Source: Lachnoclostridium sp. An196 (GTDB taxonomy: Bacteria > Bacillota > Clostridia > Lachnospirales > Lachnospiraceae). From it: a DNA stretch of 64,000 nucleotides. Both the position numbers and the translations under genes were made by a program. The notes beneath the pieces are model-generated. The model was not told the DNA's origin and ran no database searches. It worked only from the letters and a program-made list of their open reading frames with translations. Shown here one piece after another: positions 1-8,477 of this stretch (within the stretch, counting starts at the first letter, position 1; each line of letters begins with the position of its first letter). The DNA lies in contig NZ_NFJZ01000001.1 of assembly GCF_002160135.1 (NCBI RefSeq), forward strand, positions 124,001 to 188,000. The letters run 5' to 3'.

Positions 1-2
1 AT

Positions 3-2384
3 GCGGCAGAGGAAGAGAACCGCATCAGCGTATATTCCATGCTGCTTTCGGTAGGAGCTTCTTCTCTGCGGGAGAGCATGACAAAAGGAGCGTCCGAAGA
101 AGAGATTCAACGCTGGATGGAAGGATATTCCGAGCAGGTAGAAGAAACCCTGGGCGCTTTTATTATCGATCCCTATGCGGTGGTGGACGGAAAGATCGTT
201 GCGGCTGTTTCCTGGGAGGGAGACGAAGAGTATGATTACCGGGATACCCAGTGGTACCGGAAAGCAGAGGAAGAAAAAGAGCATGTAGTCTATACGGATG
301 TCTACGAGGACGCTATCACAGGCAAAAAGATCGTCACTCTGGCGAAAGCGCTGAATGAAAAAGGAGATGTGCTGGCGTTTGACATTCTGATGGAAAATTT
401 TCATACTCATAAAAACAAGGCGTCGCTTCCGGAGTCAAGTATCTACCTGCTGTTCGATTCACAGAATCATCTTATGTACATTTCCGGAGAAGAAGATATA
501 GTAGAGGAGGCCGGAGGGACATATCTTGGGGAGCTGGTCACCAGTATCCGTCAGGGGGAAATGGTGTCTCATGATGCGACGATCACCGGACCGGATGGAA
601 GAAAATGGAGCGTATACTATTATGAGATGAGCAATGGATGGCTTTCTGTGATTTCCATGCCTCTTGCGGTGATTCTTCAGGATGGATGGGACGGTATTGT
701 TCTGGCGCTGGGGGTGATCTGCGCGGTTCTCGCGGTGATCGCCGGTTCTATCATGCTCAGCGGTTATTTCAGCGACAGGAAGGCGGATCAGATCGCTCAG
801 ACGCTTCAGATTCTTGGAGATTCGTATTACGCGATTTATCGGATTGACCTGAATAATGAGACTTATATAACGGTAAAAGGATCAGCCGATGTAAAAGAAG
901 CCCTGGGGGACTCCGGCTCTTACCGGCATCTTCTGGATGTGGTAAAAGAGGTGGTAGATGAAACGACACATGAAAAATTTGAGGAAAACCTTTCCATCGA
1001 TAATATCCGCAGGCTGATCCGGGATGGAGTCTATGATTTTGGCGGGGATTATCAGAGAAATTTCGGAGGTGAATATAAATGGGTAAATATTCAGGTACTT
1101 TACAATGAAGGAGCGCACGTAAATGAAGTGATTCTGGCTTTTCGCGAAATTGACCGCGACAAACGCCGGGAACTTCAGCAGCATGCGCTGCTTCAGAACG
1201 CACTGGCCGCGTCCAGACAGACGGTACAGCAGAAAACCATGTTTTTCAGCAACGCTTCCCACGATATGCGCACGCCGCTGAATGCGATCATCGGTCTGGC
1301 GAAGCTGGCCAGAAGAGAAGATAATGACCGGGAAACGGTGGAAGAATATCTGGAGAAGATCGAAAGATCCGGAAAGCAGATGCTTACTCTGGTCAATGAT
1401 GTTCTGGATATGTCACGTCTGGAGCATGGAAAGGGCGGCGTCCTGGACTATGCGCCTATGGACATCTGCTCATGTATCCGGGAGACGGCAGCCATTTTCC
1501 GTGATCAGGCAAGAGAAGAAAACAAGACGCTGGCAGAAGAGTACCAGGTGGAACGCAGGATGGTGCTTTGCGACGCGGCGCGTCTGGGACAGATCGTCAA
1601 CAACCTTATATCCAACGCTTTGAAATACAGCAGTGAAGGGGCGAAGATATGTCTGTCGGTCAAAGAGATCAATCACAAGACCGGACACAGCAAATACCAG
1701 ATCGTAGTCAGCGATACGGGGATCGGCATGTCGGAGGAGTTTCAGGAACGTATCTTCGAGCCGTTTGCCCGCGAAGCCTCTTTCTTTTCCCGAAAAGTGT
1801 CCGGAACCGGGCTTGGAATGCCTATCGTGAAGACGATTGTCCAGCAGATGAGCGGAGAGATCACGGTACAGAGCGCCCTGGGAGAGGGGAGCACATTTAC
1901 GGTGACGATTCCGCTGCAGAATCTGGACGAGGAAGAAAGACCGGCGGAAGAAAAACAGGAAGAAGGAGGAACATTCAGCCTGGAGGGAAAAACGATTCTG
2001 CTGGCGGAAGACAACGAGATTAACATGGAAGTGGCCGGAGAGTGCCTGAAAATGCTTGGAGCAAAAGTGCTGGAAGCGTGGAACGGACAGGAAGCCGTAG
2101 ATGTCTTTGCGGCTCAGGAACCGGGCAGGATCGACGCGGTCCTGATGGATATGCAGATGCCGGTTATGGACGGCTGCGAAGCGGCCAGGACGATCCGCTC
2201 CATGGACAGAGAGGACGCCGGGACGGTACCGATTATTGCCGTCACAGCCAATGTATTTGCCGAAGATATCGCCAGAACTACAGAAGCCGGTATGAACGCG
2301 CATATTGCGAAACCTATAGATTTTCAGGAATTACAGAAAGTACTGGCGGTTTATGTGGATCTGGAACAGAGAGGGCGGAATTAG
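3..2384 (+). CDS. Hybrid sensor histidine kinase / response regulator, 5' truncated
   Basis: Membrane two-component hybrid kinase. The frame is open to the left window edge, so the true start lies upstream; the first internal ATG is at 39. Order: an extracytoplasmic Cache-like sensor (WYRKAEEEK and YTDVYEDAITGKK segments), one membrane helix at about residues 220-243 counted from that ATG, a linker, HisKA with phosphoacceptor His in FFSNASHDMRTPLNAI, HATPase boxes NNLISNALKYS, DTGIGM and GTGLGM, then a C-terminal receiver with AEDNEIN, phospho-acceptor Asp in LMDMQMPVMDG, and a KP near the end. An N-terminal helix before the sensor would be expected in the missing part. The output partner is not in the window; the ligand is unknown. 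The 3' end overlaps the convergent VWA gene by 4 bp. Confidence 0.9.
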   Translation, partial: AAEEENRISVYSMLLSVGASSLRESMTKGASEEEIQRWMEGYSEQVEETLGAFIIDPYAVVDGKIVAAVSWEGDEEYDYRDTQWYRKAEEEKEHVVYTDVYEDAITGKKIVTLAKALNEKGDVLAFDILMENFHTHKNKASLPESSIYLLFDSQNHLMYISGEEDIVEEAGGTYLGELVTSIRQGEMVSHDATITGPDGRKWSVYYYEMSNGWLSVISMPLAVILQDGWDGIVLALGVICAVLAVIAGSIMLSGYFSDRKADQIAQTLQILGDSYYAIYRIDLNNETYITVKGSADVKEALGDSGSYRHLLDVVKEVVDETTHEKFEENLSIDNIRRLIRDGVYDFGGDYQRNFGGEYKWVNIQVLYNEGAHVNEVILAFREIDRDKRRELQQHALLQNALAASRQTVQQKTMFFSNASHDMRTPLNAIIGLAKLARREDNDRETVEEYLEKIERSGKQMLTLVNDVLDMSRLEHGKGGVLDYAPMDICSCIRETAAIFRDQAREENKTLAEEYQVERRMVLCDAARLGQIVNNLISNALKYSSEGAKICLSVKEINHKTGHSKYQIVVSDTGIGMSEEFQERIFEPFAREASFFSRKVSGTGLGMPIVKTIVQQMSGEITVQSALGEGSTFTVTIPLQNLDEEERPAEEKQEEGGTFSLEGKTILLAEDNEINMEVAGECLKMLGAKVLEAWNGQEAVDVFAAQEPGRIDAVLMDMQMPVMDGCEAARTIRSMDREDAGTVPIIAVTANVFAEDIARTTEAGMNAHIAKPIDFQELQKVLAVYVDLEQRGRN

Positions 2385-4087
2385 AGCCTGCGCAGTTTTT
2401 CGCGGATCAGGTAAGTCACTGCATCGGCCATCTGTTCTTCTGTTCCGGCCCATGCCACGTCATTGCCATAGATCTCTCTGGCAGCGGGGAGATCTTTTTC
2501 ATGCCCGGTACAGACGGCGAGAACACCTACATTCTGACGGCGCAGCCGGCTGACTTCCGCGGCGGCGTCCCGGATGCCGTGCGTTCCCCCATAGTCGTAC
2601 GAAAAAGGAATCGGTCCTTTTCGGGAAGAGTACCGGTGGTCGTCATTGGGACTGCAGTCCGACAGAACGATCAGCAGCCGGTTTTCATAACCAGAATTCA
2701 GCAGCCGGTATCCCGTAATCCGGATAGCGAGACCGTCCCGGTTCCATCCTGCGGAACAATATTCGAAAATTCTTTTGTTATCCTGGGGATTCTCATAATC
2801 CCGGAAAATACGGAGGACTGTACAGCCGTTCACAGAGCAGTATGAACAGACACGGACAGGCAGACGGCACCGGGTCAGGCTTTCCGCGATGATAAACCCC
2901 TGTGCGGCAATGCGTTCCTGGCGGTCCATCTGCGAAGCGGATGCATCCAGCAGGATATCTATGGAGAGATTCCCTTTTTCACAGGGAGTTGTACCGGCGA
3001 AGATCTTTTCATCGTGAAGTCGGATACCGCGCCACACCCGTGCGGCTATTAACCGTCCGCTGCGCGCCCGGTAAAGCTGTTCTCCGTCGTCAAACAGCAG
3101 CACATTGCGGATCTGGTCGGTCATGCGGGATATGGCGGTCATGTGATCTGCCAGATGCGCATGGTGGAAGGAAAGATTTCTCTCCTTCTGGAACAGCATG
3201 GCCTGGCGGAAGGAATTCTGAGCTTTCGAGGAGGTGCGCCGGTATTCCCCGCGGGTTACATGCAGATGGCAGGAACGGTGGCCTTCTGTACAGAGCATGC
3301 GCTCCAGTTCTTCCTGCTCCTGTGAAGTATAGACAGATATGCCGAAGTTTGTTTCCAGCCAGGAGCGAAGGGTCTGCTTTCCGGATCTGACCAGGAGCAC
3401 CGGAAGAGTCAGCGTGACAGGAGCATGCATACCGCCGCCATCTTCCTCAGAATGGACGCGGGTGACGAAGGCCGGGCGGCCATGCAGCGCCGCTATGACC
3501 AGGCGGAAGGGAAGGACGCGGTGCGATCTCGCTTCGTGCAGTTCCGGAAGACGGCAGCGGAAGAATTCCTTAAGAATATGAACCATCTGATCCGCTATGG
3601 CGCGGGAGTCCAGAGAGGGACTGAAAAGTACCGCTTCCATAATGCGCTTTTCCCGGCGACGGAGTCTGGCAGTCTGTCCCAGCAGTCCCGCGCAGTATGC
3701 GGTCTGGAGACGTTCCAAAAGCTCCTGGTCCCAGTAAGGACGGGAATGGGATACGACGTCTCTGGCGTATTCCAGCCGCAGCGTCTCCAGTACGGGACGG
3801 TCCTCTTTCGCGGCGGGATAAACGCTGTGGGCAAGCCCGAACCACAAAAGCCCTTCATACAGGGCCGCATCCGGCAGCTGTCCGATCCGCACGAAGAGAT
3901 CCTTAAGCGGACGATAATCATAATAGCGGTGAACCGCTCCGATGATACAGTTCAGATAGAGGTCTGCCGCTCCTTCCGGTGTGAAGGAAAGAAAATCCGG
4001 AGTAAAATCATAGTCTCCGGCCGCGTTCCATATGATGTTTTTCGCTCTTCGTTCTTCGGCTTCTGAAGCATGCAGCATGATACTCAC
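2381..4087 (-). CDS. VWA domain protein paired with a MoxR ATPase
   Basis: 568-residue cytoplasmic protein with a C-terminal von Willebrand A domain. The metal-ion-dependent adhesion motif is visible as DILLDASASQ (DxSxS), and a later VLSDCSPNDD fits the rest of the metal site. The N-terminal two thirds match no domain I recognise beyond general similarity to VWA proteins of the NorD/CobT type. The likely start is GTG at 4087, which overlaps the TGA of the upstream MoxR gene; ATG at 4078 is an alternative. MoxR/VWA pairs act as AAA+ chaperone and adaptor that remodel or load cofactors into client complexes; the client here is not identifiable from neighbours. Confidence 0.85.
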   Translation of the reverse strand: MSIMLHASEAEERRAKNIIWNAAGDYDFTPDFLSFTPEGAADLYLNCIIGAVHRYYDYRPLKDLFVRIGQLPDAALYEGLLWFGLAHSVYPAAKEDRPVLETLRLEYARDVVSHSRPYWDQELLERLQTAYCAGLLGQTARLRRREKRIMEAVLFSPSLDSRAIADQMVHILKEFFRCRLPELHEARSHRVLPFRLVIAALHGRPAFVTRVHSEEDGGGMHAPVTLTLPVLLVRSGKQTLRSWLETNFGISVYTSQEQEELERMLCTEGHRSCHLHVTRGEYRRTSSKAQNSFRQAMLFQKERNLSFHHAHLADHMTAISRMTDQIRNVLLFDDGEQLYRARSGRLIAARVWRGIRLHDEKIFAGTTPCEKGNLSIDILLDASASQMDRQERIAAQGFIIAESLTRCRLPVRVCSYCSVNGCTVLRIFRDYENPQDNKRIFEYCSAGWNRDGLAIRITGYRLLNSGYENRLLIVLSDCSPNDDHRYSSRKGPIPFSYDYGGTHGIRDAAAEVSRLRRQNVGVLAVCTGHEKDLPAAREIYGNDVAWAGTEEQMADAVTYLIREKLRRL

Positions 4088-4998
4088 TCCATGAAAACTG
4101 AGGTTTTGTCCAGATCCTGAGGAATTCTTGACCGGATCAGGTCGCTGACCAGCTGACGTTCATAAGAATCAAAGATTTTGTTTACAATGCCAAGGCGCAA
4201 GGCCCTTACGGCGGGCAGACCTTTCCGGATCAGGCGGACAGAAGCGATAAGCCCCCTCAGATCCAGCGCTTTGGCAGAGATTTCCCCGCTGGCGCATTTT
4301 TTCTGAAGCTCCTGGAAAAGCTCGGAGAACTGCCGGTTCCAGAGATCGGAGAGAGAAGGGAATTCCCGGCGCAGGAGCTTTTGCAGATATTCATCGGAGA
4401 TAAGAGGCATCTCGATCACGACAAAGCGGGAAGCCAGAGCCTCGTTCAGTTCTCTCGTTCCGGCATAGCCGTAGTTCATGGTAGCGATAAAACGCGAAGC
4501 CGGGTGAAGCCGTATCTGGTCGTATCCGGGAATATCGATGCACCTGCGGTAATCCAGCGTTTCGTGAAGAACTGCCAGGGCTTCATTTTTCGCCATATTG
4601 ATTTCATCCAATACCCCGAAACCGCCAAGACGGGCGCATCTGCTCACCGGACCTTCCCGGAAAACTACTTCTCCGTTTCGGAAAGTATCAGAGCCTACCA
4701 GGGAAGCGGCGTCCGAATGGATGCTCAGAGAAATATTCCACACGGGGCGTCCGAATGCCGCCGCCAGATTTTCCGCGAATACATTTTTCCCGGTGGCCTT
4801 TGGACCGGTCAGGAGCAGATTTTCGCCGCAGAGCAGGGCTGATAAAGCCTCTTCCCAGAGATCGGGACCGTAATAAAAATAACGGGGAGGAGACAGTCGA
4901 CGGCGCGCTTCCTCCGGTACGTCATAGGAAGCGCGAAATTCTGACAGTTCCCGGATCAGCGTCGGGGATACTCCTTCCTCTTTCAGAAAATCCAGCAA
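4084..4998 (-). CDS. MoxR-family AAA+ ATPase
   Basis: 304-residue AAA+ ATPase of the MoxR / dynein-related branch. Walker A is LLTGPKATGKN; Walker B is FGVLDEINMAK, with the sensor 1 region IATMNYGYAGT following. Start is TTG at 4998, chosen because AAGGAGG sits about eight bases upstream. It is the first gene of a two-gene minus-strand operon and overlaps the VWA gene (stop TGA inside the next GTG start), so the two products are probably made in fixed ratio. Family role: ATP-dependent chaperone working with its VWA partner; the substrate is unknown. Confidence 0.9.
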   Translation of the reverse strand: MLDFLKEEGVSPTLIRELSEFRASYDVPEEARRRLSPPRYFYYGPDLWEEALSALLCGENLLLTGPKATGKNVFAENLAAAFGRPVWNISLSIHSDAASLVGSDTFRNGEVVFREGPVSRCARLGGFGVLDEINMAKNEALAVLHETLDYRRCIDIPGYDQIRLHPASRFIATMNYGYAGTRELNEALASRFVVIEMPLISDEYLQKLLRREFPSLSDLWNRQFSELFQELQKKCASGEISAKALDLRGLIASVRLIRKGLPAVRALRLGIVNKIFDSYERQLVSDLIRSRIPQDLDKTSVFME

Positions 4999-5030
4999 GA
5001 TGAACCCTCCTTCACGGTAATTCTGAAAAT

Positions 5031-5094
5031 ATTATAGCACCCGCAGGAGAAAACAAAAGAAAAACTTTTGCCGCGGCATATTTTCCTTTATAAT
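5031..5094. promoter_or_regulatory. Divergent promoter region for moxR-VWA and the DUF4445 gene
   Basis: Rightward: TTTTGC (5066-5071), 17-bp spacer, TATAAT (5089-5094), followed by GGAGG at 5111 and the start at 5122. Leftward: a TATAAT at 5036-5031 on the minus strand sits 30-40 bp before the TTG start of the MoxR gene, with only a weak -35. The two promoters face away from each other within about 60 bp. Confidence 0.55.
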
Positions 5095-5121
5095 GGTAGC
5101 ATAATATACAGGAGGAAGCCT

Positions 5122-6645
5122 ATGGACGGATTGAGCAGAAAGATATATCTGGAACTGAAAGAGCCTTCCAGAGAGGATGCGGCGTCTTCTCAGGAACGGA
5201 TCCTGCGCGCGCTGCGTGCGGATTATGGGGAAGTGTATATGCCGTGCAGAATCCTGCGTATGCTGTATCCCATATGTGAAGAAGCAGACTGGAGGCTTAC
5301 GGTGTCTCTTGGATGGAATGGCGGCCGCTGGGAAGTGATAAAGATGGAAAAAGGAGATACTTCCGCAGCTCATTACGGTATGTGTGCAGATCTGGGCAGC
5401 ACCACTGTGGCCGTGCAGATGATAGACCTCTGCACAGGTGAGATTCTGGCCTCATCCAGCGTGTATAACCGGCAGACGGCATTTGGGGGAGACATTCTGA
5501 CGAGAATTTTCTATACGAAAGACCATCCGGAGCATCTGGACGAGATCCGTCAGGCCACGATAGACACTTTTACGGATGCGTTCGCAGATCTGCAAAGACA
5601 GACCGGAATTCCTCCGGAAGCCTGTACGGCTATGACTGTGGCGGGAAACATGACCATGATTCATTTCCTGATCGGCATGGATCCGTTTGGAGTCTTCTCT
5701 GCGCCTTATGCGGTGCGGGCGGATCGTCCGGATTTTCTCCCGGCAGAGGAATTGGGTTTTCCGTTTCACGGATATGTTTACTGCTATCCCGGCAGGGCAA
5801 ATTATCTGGGAGGAGATATTATCAGCGGGATTATCGCGTCCGGGATTGCGCGGAAGGAGGAGATCTGCGTCTTTCTGGATATTGGTACCAACGGAGAGCT
5901 GGTCGTCGGCAACCGGGAATTTCTTCTCTGCGGAGCCGGAGCGGCCGGACCGGCCCTGGAAGGCGGAAGCGTGAAGACGGGCATGTGCGCCCGGACAGGC
6001 GCGGTACAGCATGTACGGATGGACGGCCGGCAGTTTATATGCGACGTGATCGGCGGCGGAGAAGCGAAAGGGATCTGCGGTTCGGGGATCGTGGACCTGA
6101 TCGCGGAGCTTTTCCTGCATGGCTGGGTGGATATCCGGGGACGTTTTGTGCCGGAGGCCTCGGACCGGATTGTGGAAAGAGAGGGCGAATACGCGGTGGA
6201 GTATGCTCCGTCGCTGTATTTCTATCAGTGTGACCTGGATGAATTCCTGAGTACCAAGGCTGCTGCCGCCACCATGGTGGAATATATGATGAACCTGATA
6301 GGACTGTCCATGCAGGACGTGGGAGAGTTCCAGGTGGCAGGTGCTTTCGGGGCATATATTGACAAAGAGTCGGCAGTCGCGATCGGTCTTTACCCGGATC
6401 TGGACCGCAGCCGCCTGATCTCGGCCGGAAATACCTCTCTGAAAGGAGCGTATGAAATGCTTCTCCATAAAGAGTATCTGGCAGAGGCGGCAGATATTCT
6501 GGACAGGATGGAATATGTGCAGTTCGGGGAAGTGGAAGATTTTATCCAACTGATGGGAGCCGCGCGGGCTTTGCCGCATACGGACCTCTCCAGATACCCG
6601 TCTGTGGTTGAAAAACTGAGAAAAAATGGTATTCCGGGGGTTTAA
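5122..6645 (+). CDS. DUF4445 / RACo-type ASKHA ATPase without ferredoxin domain
   Basis: 507 residues. ASKHA-fold protein of the corrinoid-activating family (RACo, RamA relatives), which reactivate Co(II) corrinoid proteins of methyltransferase systems using ATP. Seen: a linker-type N-terminus (KIYLELKEPSREDA), nucleotide phosphate-1 motif CADLGSTTVAVQ, a second motif FLDIGTNGELVVG, and GAGAAGPALEGG. Classical members start with a [2Fe-2S] ferredoxin domain of about 90 residues; this protein begins where that domain would end and has no Cys cluster. Start at 5122 is chosen over an upstream in-frame ATG at 5068 because GGAGGAAG lies just before it. The electron donor would have to be another protein. 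No corrinoid protein or methyltransferase gene is intact nearby; a T-protein-like pseudogene lies at 18.6 kb. Confidence 0.8.
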   Translation: MDGLSRKIYLELKEPSREDAASSQERILRALRADYGEVYMPCRILRMLYPICEEADWRLTVSLGWNGGRWEVIKMEKGDTSAAHYGMCADLGSTTVAVQMIDLCTGEILASSSVYNRQTAFGGDILTRIFYTKDHPEHLDEIRQATIDTFTDAFADLQRQTGIPPEACTAMTVAGNMTMIHFLIGMDPFGVFSAPYAVRADRPDFLPAEELGFPFHGYVYCYPGRANYLGGDIISGIIASGIARKEEICVFLDIGTNGELVVGNREFLLCGAGAAGPALEGGSVKTGMCARTGAVQHVRMDGRQFICDVIGGGEAKGICGSGIVDLIAELFLHGWVDIRGRFVPEASDRIVEREGEYAVEYAPSLYFYQCDLDEFLSTKAAAATMVEYMMNLIGLSMQDVGEFQVAGAFGAYIDKESAVAIGLYPDLDRSRLISAGNTSLKGAYEMLLHKEYLAEAADILDRMEYVQFGEVEDFIQLMGAARALPHTDLSRYPSVVEKLRKNGIPGV

Positions 6646-6650
6646 GCATA

Positions 6651-6697
6651 TGAAAAAGGCGGTACAAGAATCTGTTCTAAAAATTCTTATACCGCCT
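6651..6697 (-). terminator. Rho-independent terminator read leftward
   Basis: Arms at 6657-6671 and 6683-6697 form a 15-bp stem (one G-T pair) around an 11-nt loop. On the minus strand the stem is followed by TTTTTC, whereas on the plus strand only a poor T tract follows, so the main direction is leftward. It closes the transcription unit expected from the promoter at 7126-7099. Confidence 0.75.
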
Positions 6698-7092
6698 ATT
6701 GTACTGTTATTTCCAATGGACTTTAAACCTCATAATCTTTCATCTATATTTTATGAATCCTTACGGATTTCTTTTTGCCCTTCTGTCCATCCGCGATGGA
6801 TATAAGGCGTTCTCCGGTTTGTATACCGGTCCATGTGGTTTTTTATTAACAAGGTATTGTTCCTTTACCTTCTCAAAAACATCTTCTGTTTTACCAACAT
6901 CCTATGTGGTAATATTCTTATATTATATTTTTATCTATATTTAGTTTTTTATGGATAAGTAAATATGTTCGGTGGTCTGTACCTTCCTTTCTGATATACT
7001 ATGGGGTGGAACGTTAAGTTTTGATTGGACTCTCCTCCTTTACATGCTCCTCATCCTCGGGATTTTTCTTTTTTGTTTTCTCTTTGTTTTAT
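6653..7092 (-). ncRNA. Candidate leftward transcript of about 440 nt, no intact gene
   Basis: A 580-bp gap between genes that is much more AT-rich than its neighbours. On the minus strand a consensus promoter and a strong terminator bracket about 440 nt. Within it are small local stems: CCGGT/ACCGG around 6815-6833, TCCATC/GATGGA around 6787-6802, and AATCC-GTAA-GGATT around 6756-6770. No frame is open throughout; short minus-strand frames exist (for example about 46 codons from about 6900 to 6766, without a good start). It may be a structured small RNA or the decayed remnant of a small gene. I do not recognise a known RNA family. Confidence 0.35.
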
Positions 7093-7098
7093 GAGTTT

Positions 7099-7126
7099 AT
7101 TATAGCATGATAATTATATTTGTCAA
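7099..7126 (-). promoter_or_regulatory. Consensus sigma-A promoter pointing left
   Basis: On the minus strand TTGACA (7126-7121), 16-bp spacer, TATAAT (7104-7099). Both boxes are perfect consensus matches. Transcription would start near 7092 and run into the AT-rich spacer, not into the aldo/keto reductase gene. Confidence 0.75.
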
Positions 7127-7225
7127 CATATTTTTTGAAAAAAAATTAATTATCTGAAATTTGACGGATGAAGGCGCATTTGATACACTGAATTCCAGAA
7201 AAGAAACTGCGGAAAGGGGGCTGCC

Positions 7226-8404
7226 ATGCAGTACAGAACCGACCGGAAGGGAACCAGGCTGTCTGTCCTGGGATACGGATGCTTACGTTTTACGAAAAAG
7301 AACGGGAAAATTGACCTGGACAAAACAGAAGCTGAGATCATGGAAGCGATCCGAAGCGGCGTGAATTATTTCGATACTGCCTACGTCTACGGAGGAAGTG
7401 AAGCGGCGCTGGGGGAGATCCTGAAAAGAAATAATTGCCGGGAGCAGGTATACATTGCCACAAAACTGCCTCATTATCTGATCAAGTCGAAGGCCGGGCT
7501 GGAGCGCTGCTTTCAGGAACAGCTGTCCCGTCTGCAGACGGACTATGTGGATTATTATCTGATGCACATGCTGAATGACGCGGATACCTGGGAACGTCTG
7601 AAAGAGAAGGGCGTAGAGGAATGGATCGCCGAGAAAAGGGCGGCGGGACAGATTCGCAATATCGGATTTTCGTATCATGGAAATACGGAACATTTTAAAG
7701 AAGTTCTGGACGCCTATGACTGGGATTTCTGCCAGATACAATACAATTATATGGACGAGCATACCCAGGCGGGAAGAGCAGGCCTTGAATATGCCGGAAC
7801 CAAGGGGATACCGGTGATAATCATGGAACCGCTGAGGGGAGGAAAACTGGTGGAACTTCTTCCGGAAGAAGCAAAGAAGCTTTTCCGGGAAAAGTCTCCG
7901 GACAGTACACCGGCCCAGTGGGCGTTCCGGTGGCTCTGGGATCAGAGGGAAGTGACAGTGGTGCTGTCCGGCATGAATTCTCTGGGAATGGTGCGCGAGA
8001 ATATAAAAACCGCCGATGAGGCCAGAGTCGGGATGATGACAGAAGAAGACCGCAAATTTCTGGAGGAAGTTAAAAGGGAAATTAACCGTAAGATCAAAGT
8101 GGGCTGTACCGCGTGCGGCTATTGCATGCCGTGTCCGCAGGGGATCGATATCCCGGGAACCTTCCGCTGTTATAACGAAATGTATACCGAGAGGCCCAGG
8201 GTGGGGAAAAAGGAATATCTGATGACCACGGCATTCCGTAAAAATCAGAATCCGGCGTCCAAGTGTATCCGGTGCGGGAAATGCGAAAGGCATTGTCCCC
8301 AGAAGATCGAGATACGGAAGGAGCTGAAAGCCGCCGCTGCGGAACTGGAAGATCTGCGCTACAAAGCGTTGTCTGCGCTGGTACGTATTCTGAAAATCTG
8401 GTGA
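7226..8404 (+). CDS. Aldo/keto reductase with C-terminal ferredoxin domain
   Basis: 392-residue cytoplasmic oxidoreductase. The N-terminal (beta/alpha)8 aldo/keto reductase domain shows the catalytic tetrad as FDTAYVYGGSE (Asp, Tyr), IATKLP (Lys) and YYLMHML (His). The last 110 residues hold two cysteine clusters, CTACGYCMPCP and CIRCGKCERHCP, for two [4Fe-4S] clusters. Such fusions are common in anaerobes and may couple the reductase to ferredoxin-type electron carriers; the substrate is not known. Start ATG 7226 has GGAAAGGGGG about six bases upstream. deoD follows after 73 bp. Confidence 0.9.
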   Translation: MQYRTDRKGTRLSVLGYGCLRFTKKNGKIDLDKTEAEIMEAIRSGVNYFDTAYVYGGSEAALGEILKRNNCREQVYIATKLPHYLIKSKAGLERCFQEQLSRLQTDYVDYYLMHMLNDADTWERLKEKGVEEWIAEKRAAGQIRNIGFSYHGNTEHFKEVLDAYDWDFCQIQYNYMDEHTQAGRAGLEYAGTKGIPVIIMEPLRGGKLVELLPEEAKKLFREKSPDSTPAQWAFRWLWDQREVTVVLSGMNSLGMVRENIKTADEARVGMMTEEDRKFLEEVKREINRKIKVGCTACGYCMPCPQGIDIPGTFRCYNEMYTERPRVGKKEYLMTTAFRKNQNPASKCIRCGKCERHCPQKIEIRKELKAAAAELEDLRYKALSALVRILKIW

Positions 8405-8477
8405 AAAATACATTGACAGAAACGGGGTTATCCCTGAAAATAAAATCAAAATACAAAAGGGAAGAGAGGTAATGGAT

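Noticed and set aside
1470-2303. 277-codon minus-strand ORF opposite the sensor kinase
   Set aside because: Antisense to a clear kinase and receiver; no family features; typical shadow in GC-rich coding DNA. Similar long antisense frames opposite lon, glnN, amylase, tyrS and the ABC genes were rejected for the same reason.
6699-6944. 81-codon plus-strand ORF in the AT-rich gap
   Set aside because: Low-complexity, no ribosome site, opposes the strong promoter and terminator signals; hydrophobic only because of T-rich codons.
6653-7092. RNase P RNA or tmRNA in the AT-rich leftward unit
   Set aside because: AGGAGAGTCC and TAGATGA words resemble the conserved RNase P ends, but they would not pair as P4, and the GC content and remaining conserved blocks do not fit. 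No tag-peptide or tRNA-like end for tmRNA either.
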